A stretch of DNA of 8,297 bases from JAVRLB01 sp049965455 (lineage in GTDB: Archaea; Thermoplasmatota; Thermoplasmata; Thermoplasmatales; ARK-15). The notes under the pieces are model-generated. The model saw only the letters and a list, made by a program, of their open reading frames with translations. It did not search any database and had not been told where the DNA came from. Positions within the stretch are counted from its first letter, which is position 1. Each line of letters starts with the position of its first letter. The stretch is from NCBI GenBank assembly GCA_049965455.1, contig JBMFWH010000056.1:1-8297 (forward strand), read 5' to 3'. Made by a program: the position numbers and the translations under genes. Positions 1-5,450 of this stretch are shown one piece after another.

Positions 1-311
1 AGAAGTTACAAGGTAATATCAAGGGTAGATTGTATTCAGCTATAGATTTTGTAAATGAAAACGCACTACTTGGATCCCTTAATTTAATGTGCATAATCAA
101 TGGTAATGATGGTAAAAGGGAGATATGCTATTATTCTAAATCCAAAGATGAAAGCTTATATATCACATTGTTTAAATATAATAATGGCAATGATTTTGCA
201 GTCATGTCATCAAGCATCGCTTTTGAGATGGGATATATTGACAAAAATGGCAAAATAAAAAATGAATATGTGGAACCTGTGCCTCAGGATGAACTGTTTT
301 TTACTGAATAA
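1..311 (+). CDS. C-terminal end of an unrecognised protein (5' truncated by window edge)
   Basis: The reading frame is open from the first complete codon (position 3) to the TAA at 309-311, so this is the last roughly 102 residues of a longer protein. A TTG at position 30 could serve as a start, but the frame continues upstream without a stop (residues KLQGNIKGR), so truncation by the window edge is the simpler reading. The tail is mixed alpha/beta in character, has no membrane segment or signal sequence, and ends in an acidic stretch (VPQDELFFTE). I recognise no family or catalytic motif and assign no function. It lies on the same strand as the epimerase gene, 47 bases upstream. A TATA-like box in that gap suggests the epimerase has its own promoter, so membership in the same functional cluster is uncertain. 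Confidence 0.6.
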   Translation, partial: KLQGNIKGRLYSAIDFVNENALLGSLNLMCIINGNDGKREICYYSKSKDESLYITLFKYNNGNDFAVMSSSIAFEMGYIDKNGKIKNEYVEPVPQDELFFTE

Positions 312-329
312 TCATAGTTATTAGAAATA

Positions 330-337
330 TTTATTAA
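330..337 (+). promoter_or_regulatory. TATA-like box of the epimerase gene
   Basis: TTTATTAA sits with its centre about 26 bases before the A of the ATG at 359. In archaea transcription starts about 25-27 bases downstream of the TATA centre, so the mRNA would begin at or next to the start codon. This agrees with the lack of a Shine-Dalgarno sequence before 359 (the preceding bases are ttacaatt). It is read from position and composition only. Confidence 0.5.
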
Positions 338-358
338 TACAGTGGTAGATTTACAATT

Positions 359-1423
359 ATGATAAAGAATTTAATATACAAAAGGTTAACAATTCCAATG
401 ATAAAGCCATTTAAGATATTTCTTGGGAGCTCTGATTTTTATGAGGGATTTATCGTAAAAATAGAGACTGATGATGGATTTACAGGATATGGAGAGGCGG
501 TGCCCACTTCGTACATAACCGGAGATACTATGGGCTCTATAGAAGAAGAGTTGAAAGGCATAGCAACGCTCATAAAATCAGATGAGGTGAGCCCAGAGCA
601 GATTAATGAGAAAATAAAGAGAAATTTCAAAACTGCAAGAGCTAGCAGGGCTGCAGTGGACATGGCAATATGGGACATAATAGGTAAGATGGCTGGCATG
701 GGCGTGAACAAGATGGTTGGAAATTACAGAAAGGAGATCAAGACCTCTTACACTGTGGATCTGGTGGATCCGAAACAGGCTATTGATATGGCGAAGGAAT
801 TTATGGATGAGGGCGTGCAGGTATTCAAGATCAAGCTTGGATCTGGATTAAATAAGGATGTTGAAAGGGTTAAGGTGGTTAGAGAAACCATCGGAAACGA
901 CAAAATGATATATGTGGATTTTAATCAGGCATACGATCCTAAAAAGGCGCTCAGTGTAATAGACAAGATTTACAAGTATGACATAGAGTTTGTGGAGCAG
1001 CCTGTTCTAGCAGCAGACATCAAAAGCCTGAAATTTGTGAGAGACAGAAGTGCCGTGCCGGTTATGGCGGATGAAGCAATATTTTCAATCTACGATGCTG
1101 AACACATACTGTCTAATGAAGCGGCAGATGCGATAAACATCAAGATCATGAAGACTGGCGGTATCACAGACGCTCTAAAACTGGTAGATGTTGCAGAGTC
1201 TTTTAATGTACCGGCAATGACCGGGTGCATGGTAGAGACTAAATTGGCAGTGTCTGCTGGGCTGAACGTTGCGCTTGCTAAAAAAGCAGTAAAATACGCG
1301 GATCTTGATGGATTTACATCGCTCAAAGAGGATATTACGGTTGACGGCCTTGAATTCAAGAATGGTGCATTCAGCTTTAAGGATTATCCTGGACTTGGAA
1401 TTAAAATGAAAGATATTTTTTGA
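359..1423 (+). CDS. Dipeptide epimerase (L-Ala-D/L-Glu epimerase-like), enolase superfamily
   Basis: This 354-residue protein has the family's usual length and layout: an N-terminal capping domain (about 1-120), an (alpha/beta)7 barrel, and a C-terminal return to the cap. Visible catalytic residues are the KxK pair K157/K159 (FKIKLG), metal ligands D187 (VDFN), E213 (VEQP) and D238 (ADEA), and the second acid-base lysine K262 (NIKIMKTGG). The DxD pair D315/D317 (ADLDG), which holds the substrate ammonium group in dipeptide epimerases, separates it from muconate cycloisomerases and N-succinylamino acid racemases. The expected reaction is epimerisation at the second residue of an L-Xaa-Xaa dipeptide, such as L-Ala-D-Glu to L-Ala-L-Glu from murein. 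One oddity is that the position matching Arg24 of the Bacillus subtilis enzyme, which contacts the Glu side chain, appears to be G23, so specificity may be altered. There is no signal peptide, so it should be cytosolic. The downstream carboxypeptidase follows almost immediately, which indicates an operon. The ATG at 359 is supported by TATA spacing. Confidence 0.9.
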   Translation: MIKNLIYKRLTIPMIKPFKIFLGSSDFYEGFIVKIETDDGFTGYGEAVPTSYITGDTMGSIEEELKGIATLIKSDEVSPEQINEKIKRNFKTARASRAAVDMAIWDIIGKMAGMGVNKMVGNYRKEIKTSYTVDLVDPKQAIDMAKEFMDEGVQVFKIKLGSGLNKDVERVKVVRETIGNDKMIYVDFNQAYDPKKALSVIDKIYKYDIEFVEQPVLAADIKSLKFVRDRSAVPVMADEAIFSIYDAEHILSNEAADAINIKIMKTGGITDALKLVDVAESFNVPAMTGCMVETKLAVSAGLNVALAKKAVKYADLDGFTSLKEDITVDGLEFKNGAFSFKDYPGLGIKMKDIF

Positions 1424-1431
1424 GAGAAATA

Positions 1432-2517
1432 ATGATCAAAGGCATTTATTTTCCGTATAGAAAAGTAAAGATAAATGAGACAGATTATTTCGTGCCTGCA
1501 TCAAACACTAAACTTTTTACCACTTACCTCGCACTTGAAACGCTTGGAAATGATTACCTATTCAGATCTGGTTACGCGGTTAAGAAAAACAGGTTGATGA
1601 TTAAAACGCTCGGGAATCCACTGATAACTGAAAAGGATCTGATCAAGATGATATCCAAGATTGAAGAAGAGATCACCGATATAATAATAGACTCTAAATT
1701 TTTGAAACCGACTGGCAGACCACCTGGCTGGTGTGTGGATGATATCGGTGAATCATACGCACCGCCAGTTTCTGAGATAAATTATGAGATGAACAGAGTT
1801 ACCATTATTGAAAATAAGATTGTGCCTGAAAATACTTACTACAAAATAAAAAATTATGCAAATGTATCCAGGGTTAGAGGCAAAAATATTTATATGAAAA
1901 ATAGTGAAAAAAATTACACGTTTTCAACTGTTGCACCAGCTAAATTTTACATTAATTCTATGGTCGCACATATGATGAAAAATGGTATAATTAGAAAAAT
2001 ACCAAAAGTACATTTTTTGAAGGTAAATGATACTACTGATAATTTTGCTGAGCATCATATTTCAGAACTCTTAAGGATTGTTAATAAAGAATCTGAGAAT
2101 ATATTGGCAGAAATGCTGCTTCTCTATGTTGGATTATACAAAGGATTTGTTGGTTTGGATAAGAGTCTTGTTTATTTGCACAAATTTTTCAGCTCTAAGA
2201 ATATTAACAAGCTTAAATTATACGATGGATCTGGGCTGTCATATTATAACCTTGTTTCTCCAATGTCGATAGTAATGCTTTTGGAGCTTGCTAATGATTC
2301 CAAAATTTTTAAAAGTTCGTTGTCAATTGGAGGCGTTGATGGCACTCTCAAAAATAGGTTGAATTCGAGAATTATAGGAAAAACAGGATCTTTGAGAAAC
2401 GTTCAAAATCTTTCAGGGTACTTTGATGATAACCCGTTTTCAATAATGATCAATAACGAACCGGATGAGAAGCTAGCAAAGGAATATATCGACAGCTATC
2501 TGAAGCTATTCCTCTAA
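1432..2517 (+). CDS. Compact PBP4-type D-alanyl-D-alanine carboxypeptidase/endopeptidase (peptidase S13)
   Basis: Three active-site motifs of serine DD-peptidases are present in order: SxxK at S24-K27 (PASNTK), SxN at S221-N223 (KESENIL) and KTG at K317-G319 (IIGKTGSL). Flanking signatures are specific for the PBP4/DacB class: PPGW..DD at about 97-104, APPVSEIN at 110-117 and YDGSGLS at 264-270. The family removes the terminal D-Ala of murein pentapeptides or cuts D,D-cross-links. At 361 residues it is far shorter than Escherichia coli PBP4 (477). It starts only 23 residues before the nucleophile, with no signal peptide, so a cytosolic site on imported peptides is inferred. The ATG at 1432 is preferred over an in-frame TTG at 1420, which overlaps the epimerase stop codon, because it follows a weak GAGAG ribosome site and is a standard start. 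The 8-base gap to the epimerase implies cotranscription. The 3' end overlaps the convergent decarboxylase gene by 4 bases. A beta-lactamase-like or D-esterase role is less likely given the flanking motifs. Confidence 0.88.
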   Translation: MIKGIYFPYRKVKINETDYFVPASNTKLFTTYLALETLGNDYLFRSGYAVKKNRLMIKTLGNPLITEKDLIKMISKIEEEITDIIIDSKFLKPTGRPPGWCVDDIGESYAPPVSEINYEMNRVTIIENKIVPENTYYKIKNYANVSRVRGKNIYMKNSEKNYTFSTVAPAKFYINSMVAHMMKNGIIRKIPKVHFLKVNDTTDNFAEHHISELLRIVNKESENILAEMLLLYVGLYKGFVGLDKSLVYLHKFFSSKNINKLKLYDGSGLSYYNLVSPMSIVMLLELANDSKIFKSSLSIGGVDGTLKNRLNSRIIGKTGSLRNVQNLSGYFDDNPFSIMINNEPDEKLAKEYIDSYLKLFL

Positions 2518-3824
2518 AACATCAAGTATTCGGGTATCTTTACATTTCTGATAAGATCATTATATAATCCTCTCTCTCTTATTATATGGATTTCTGATGC
2601 TCTATCTATAAGTATCTCTTTAGGTCTCAAAAATGCATTATAGTCACTACCCATGCTAAAAACATACGCTCCTGCATTAAAAATGGCCAGTATATCATTA
2701 ACGATTGTGTCTGGGAATTCTCGGTCTTCTGCAATTTTATCCGTATTTTCACAGACTTGCCCAACTATTGTTGCCTTGTTTTTCAATGGCTCATTAAGGT
2801 TATTTGCCACAACAATATGATGGTAAGCACCATAAAGTGCAGGTCTTATGAGAATATTCATGCCAACATCAGTACCTATTATCAACTTATCATAATTTTT
2901 GATAGATGTAACGCTGCCAAGCAGCACAGTAGAATCGGCAACGAGATATCTGCCAGGTTCTACAATTAACTTGGGCTCCACAGATCTTTTATTCAATATT
3001 TTATCTTTTAGCTGTTCTATTATCCGCTCTGCTACAATTTCCATATCCAATGGATTTTCATTTGGTCTGTATGGCACTCCAAAGCCGCCGCCAATGTCTA
3101 TAAATTCGAAATCTATCTTCAGCGAATCTTGTATTTTTGATATAATATCAAAAAATTTAGCTGTGATAGTTCCAAAATATTCTGGATCTAGGTTATTAGA
3201 ACCTGCCATCATATGTATTCCAAATCTTTTAGCGCCATATTTTATGGCTTTTCTATAGCTCTGTATAGAATATGACTCTGGAATACCGAACTTAGAGCCA
3301 TGCCCACCCGTGACTATGCCAGAAAACTCTCCAGCACCTATGCCAGGATTGATTCTAAAAGAAACCGTTTCAACCTTTCTCTGTTTAACAAGTTCTAGCT
3401 GGGTTATGTCATCAAAGTTTATTATTATACCTGAGTCCAATGCACTCTCTAGTGCGGTCATAGATGCATAATTTGGAGTGAAAATTATTTTATCTTTGTT
3501 GATCCCAGCAATCTTTGCAATATATAGTTCTCCTAAACTGGCTGCATCTGCCCCTGCCCCTTCTTTTCTGAAAACAGACAATATTGCAGGATTTGAATTG
3601 GACTTTATTGCATAATTTATCTGGAACTTGTTATAACGCCTTGAAAATGCATTTGCCATAGTACGATAGTTGTTGATAAGCCTTTGCTCTGAAGTCACTA
3701 ATAGTGGCGTACCTTCTTTAATGGCCAGTTCCGGCAAATCAACATTGTCCAAAAACAATCTGTTGTCCCTATTTTCAAAATGTGAAAAGATGTACTGATG
3801 TTTGTTTATTTTAATATCCGCCAT
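2514..3824 (-). CDS. lysA: Diaminopimelate decarboxylase-like PLP enzyme (fold type III)
   Basis: The 436-residue length is normal for LysA. A PLP-binding barrel carries the Schiff-base lysine K74 (YAIKSN), a phosphate-binding glycine loop G245-G247 (DIGGGFG) and R292 (VEPGRY). Substrate and dimer-interface residues R327 (LIRPALY), C358-E359 (VCENTD) and Y387 (NAGAYVFSMGS) match the diaminopimelate decarboxylase pattern. The expected reaction is meso-diaminopimelate to L-lysine plus CO2. The usual GxHxHIGS motif reads GIHMMAGS (202-209), so the second His, which stacks on the cofactor in relatives, is Met206; this may mark a subfamily. Its ATG lies inside the end of the upstream D-aminopeptidase gene (14-base overlap), with a strong GAGGGGAG ribosome site at 3828-3835, so the two are translationally coupled. 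No other lysine biosynthesis gene is nearby. Together with the murein-peptide genes this points to use of scavenged diaminopimelate rather than de novo synthesis. A related amino-acid decarboxylase acting on another substrate remains possible. Confidence 0.87.
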   Translation of the reverse strand: MADIKINKHQYIFSHFENRDNRLFLDNVDLPELAIKEGTPLLVTSEQRLINNYRTMANAFSRRYNKFQINYAIKSNSNPAILSVFRKEGAGADAASLGELYIAKIAGINKDKIIFTPNYASMTALESALDSGIIINFDDITQLELVKQRKVETVSFRINPGIGAGEFSGIVTGGHGSKFGIPESYSIQSYRKAIKYGAKRFGIHMMAGSNNLDPEYFGTITAKFFDIISKIQDSLKIDFEFIDIGGGFGVPYRPNENPLDMEIVAERIIEQLKDKILNKRSVEPKLIVEPGRYLVADSTVLLGSVTSIKNYDKLIIGTDVGMNILIRPALYGAYHHIVVANNLNEPLKNKATIVGQVCENTDKIAEDREFPDTIVNDILAIFNAGAYVFSMGSDYNAFLRPKEILIDRASEIHIIRERGLYNDLIRNVKIPEYLMF

Positions 3825-4629
3825 GTTCTCCCCTCGATAAGGTTACCATTAGCCTGAACATCCGGTATGCCTCAATGATGTCCTTAGCCTCAAATTCTAC
3901 AGTATATCCATCAATTCTTCTTATTCCTGGTACTAGAAGACAATAATCTGCCATTCCACTGTTCAAGAACTCGATTTTTATAGTTGCTGGCTCTTTGATT
4001 TTATACAGGTTACCACTTTTACCAACTGCTTTTTCGGCAGAATCTCTCAACATATCTTTCAGCTGGTATAGAGAGTAAGTTATTGCAGAATATCTTGAAA
4101 TTCCCTCCTTTGTAACCACAAATTCTGCATCTTTTATGTATCTTCTTGCTTCATTTACTGCCGCCAGATCTCCTGCAAAAAATGTGACTGGCTTTTCAAA
4201 CTTGCCTGCTACAGAAGTGCTTAATCCTATTTCTCCAAACTCTTCTCCGTTTACGTAAAGCCTATGCACATTTGAGGAATAGGTATGGTTTAGTACACCT
4301 TTCTCAGTTCCGGCTTTTGAATGGTATCCTAAAAGAAAAACCTTATCTGCAAATTCTATGCCCTCCATCATACTGTTTGGTTTAGGATCTCCAATGATTA
4401 ATCTTGCGTTTTTGTTCATATTTTTATATACTATATTTTTGCTGGAGCCATGCGCATCGTTTATGTATATCTCACTCGCACCTCCCTTAATTGCGCCTTC
4501 TATCACTGCATTTACTTGTTCCGTATATATCTCTCTAAAAATCTGGTAATCACTCCCATCGCTAAGCGTTTGTGACCCGTTAACAGTCCATCCTAACCCT
4601 TCTGCATCCACGGATATTAAGAGTTTCAT
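3811..4629 (-). CDS. dppA: DppA-type zinc D-aminopeptidase (peptidase M55)
   Basis: The 272-residue protein matches the Bacillus subtilis D-aminopeptidase DppA (274 residues) from end to end in motif order. The zinc ligands seen are D8 and E10 (SVDAEG), H60 (NDAHG), H103 (LGYHSKAG) and E133 (GEIGLS). H115 (NHTY) corresponds to the further conserved active-site His. Other shared blocks are the GDPKPNSMMEG stretch (80-90), a VAG..PV.F.AGD segment (140-154) and FEAKDIIEAY (246-255). The family forms ring-shaped decamers and cleaves D-Ala-D-Ala and related D-peptides. The likely job is to turn the D-Ala-D-Ala terminus of murein stems into free D-Ala. No signal peptide is visible, so it should be cytosolic. 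The ATG at 4629 is placed by its alignment to the SVDAEG start and by a TATA-like box 27 bases upstream, which indicates a leaderless mRNA. It is the first gene of a two-gene minus-strand unit with the decarboxylase. Confidence 0.93.
   Translation of the reverse strand: MKLLISVDAEGLGWTVNGSQTLSDGSDYQIFREIYTEQVNAVIEGAIKGGASEIYINDAHGSSKNIVYKNMNKNARLIIGDPKPNSMMEGIEFADKVFLLGYHSKAGTEKGVLNHTYSSNVHRLYVNGEEFGEIGLSTSVAGKFEKPVTFFAGDLAAVNEARRYIKDAEFVVTKEGISRYSAITYSLYQLKDMLRDSAEKAVGKSGNLYKIKEPATIKIEFLNSGMADYCLLVPGIRRIDGYTVEFEAKDIIEAYRMFRLMVTLSRGEHGGY
3828..3835 (-). promoter_or_regulatory. Strong ribosome binding site of the decarboxylase, inside the D-aminopeptidase gene
   Basis: On the minus strand GAGGGGAG precedes the ATG at 3824 by three bases (AAC). 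It is encoded by the codons for the last residues (SRGE) of the upstream gene. It is a much better Shine-Dalgarno match than any other start in the window. This fits an internal operon gene that cannot be translated from a leaderless mRNA. Confidence 0.75.
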
Positions 4630-4651
4630 AAAATATATTATTAAATATGTG

Positions 4652-4659
4652 CTATATAA
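4652..4659 (-). promoter_or_regulatory. TATA-like box of the D-aminopeptidase/decarboxylase unit
   Basis: On the minus strand TTATATAG is centred about 27 bases before the A of the ATG at 4629. No Shine-Dalgarno site lies between them, so the transcript is predicted to be leaderless. It faces away from the plus-strand box at 4722-4729. Confidence 0.5.
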
Positions 4660-4679
4660 TCATTGCCAAAAAATTAATT

Positions 4680-4691
4680 ATATCCGGATAT
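4680..4691. promoter_or_regulatory. 12-base perfect palindrome between divergent promoters, possible operator
   Basis: ATATCCGGATAT reads identically on both strands. It lies between the two outward-facing TATA boxes, about 20 bases upstream of the minus-strand box and 30 upstream of the plus-strand box. That position suits a dimeric regulator controlling both transcription units. A CCGG core is notable in such AT-rich DNA. No regulator gene is in the window, and a chance palindrome cannot be excluded. Confidence 0.35.
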
Positions 4692-4721
4692 TTTGAGAGC
4701 GTGAACATAAATACATGAAAA

Positions 4722-4729
4722 TTTATATA
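4722..4729 (+). promoter_or_regulatory. TATA-like box of the NlpC/P60 peptidase gene
   Basis: TTTATATA, preceded by a purine-rich ATGAAAA that could act as the TFB recognition element, is the best archaeal TATA match in the window. Expected transcription start is near 4751-4752. That leaves about 5 bases before the GTG at 4757 or about 14 before the ATG at 4766. Confidence 0.55.
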
Positions 4730-4756
4730 TTGCGATATGTACAAGTTTTCTAGGTA

Positions 4757-5449
4757 GTGACAAAAATGTTAGGTATCATATCCAGCGTCGCTGATTTGCG
4801 TAAAGAGCCAAAATTCCAATCAGAACGTGAGTCCCAACTTTTATATGGTGAAGAAGTGATCATTATCGAGAAACTGGAAGAGTATAGTGAAATAGTAGGC
4901 CCTGATGGACTGAAAGGATTCATTAAAAATACACAAATTGGAGAGATAGATAATAGAAAATACAAGTTAAGAGCTCATTTTTCAGGGCATAATTTTACGC
5001 TTTCATTTGGATCATACCTTGATGAAAAGGATTTAGAAAAATTCAGAATACCAAAGAGATTGGTGTGCAACATTGACAGGTCTTTTGAACCAGCTAAGCT
5101 ATCACATAGCTTTTTAGGAGTTCCTTATCTGTGGGGTGGCACTTCAGATTTTGGATTTGATTGCTCTGGATTCACTCAAAGGCTTTTTCGCTTCTCGAAC
5201 ATTGAGATACCTAGAAACTCAGAATGGCAGAAAGATTCAGCACAGACAGTTTCTGAGTTCGCAGGAGCTGAAGAAGGGGACCTAATATTTTTCAAAGGGC
5301 ATGTAGCTATTTATCTAGGGAATGGAAATATAATACATGCAAATGGCCATTATATGGCAGTTGCTTATACAAATCTCTTTGACAAAAGTGAGTATTCAAA
5401 AAGCCTGATGAATATATTTATCAAGATTGGGCGATTCAAAAAACAGTAA
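4757..5449 (+). CDS. SH3b-NlpC/P60 peptidase, YkfC-like gamma-D-glutamyl-L-diamino acid endopeptidase
   Basis: Residues about 5-60 form a bacterial-type SH3 domain (SSVADLRKEP, then the GLKGFI strand). A short linker or second SH3-like segment spans about 65-105, and a papain-like NlpC/P60 domain fills 110-230. The catalytic triad is visible: C136 in FDCSGFT, H182 in GHVAIY and H194 in IIHANG. YkfC-type enzymes release L-Ala-D-Glu from L-Ala-gamma-D-Glu-diamino acid and need a free N-terminal L-Ala, so they act on already released peptides. At 230 residues it is close to the short cyanobacterial homologues and shorter than Bacillus YkfC. The motif usually read PRDS/PRDA is PRNS here (152-155). 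No signal peptide precedes the SH3 domain, which supports a cytosolic location. The start is GTG 4757 or, equally plausibly, ATG 4766 with an AGGT site ten bases before it. It is divergent from the D-aminopeptidase gene and shares its promoter region. Confidence 0.88.
   Translation: MTKMLGIISSVADLRKEPKFQSERESQLLYGEEVIIIEKLEEYSEIVGPDGLKGFIKNTQIGEIDNRKYKLRAHFSGHNFTLSFGSYLDEKDLEKFRIPKRLVCNIDRSFEPAKLSHSFLGVPYLWGGTSDFGFDCSGFTQRLFRFSNIEIPRNSEWQKDSAQTVSEFAGAEEGDLIFFKGHVAIYLGNGNIIHANGHYMAVAYTNLFDKSEYSKSLMNIFIKIGRFKKQ
5438..5443 (-). terminator. Oligo-T run downstream of the transglutaminase-like gene
   Basis: Six T residues on the minus strand lie just past that gene's stop codon, inside the end of the convergent NlpC/P60 gene. 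Archaeal RNA polymerase stops at such runs, but it is short and unaccompanied by a hairpin, so this is tentative. Confidence 0.25.
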
Positions 5450-5450
5450 T

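Noticed and set aside
30..311. Treating the first frame as a complete 93-residue gene starting at TTG 30
   Set aside because: The frame is open to the window edge and the TTG has no ribosome site or TATA spacing, so a truncated longer gene is more likely.
439..711. Minus-strand open frame inside the epimerase gene
   Set aside because: It lies opposite a gene with all catalytic motifs of a known family, and its own translation has no recognisable domain or start signal.
2757..3258. Two plus-strand open frames opposite the decarboxylase gene
   Set aside because: Both are antisense shadows of a clearly conserved PLP enzyme and have no ribosome site or family resemblance.
359..5449. Reading the cluster as a peptidoglycan biosynthesis or cell-wall remodelling locus
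   Set aside because: There are no Mur ligases, transglycosylases or lipid II genes, and none of the hydrolases has an export signal; the gene set is catabolic.
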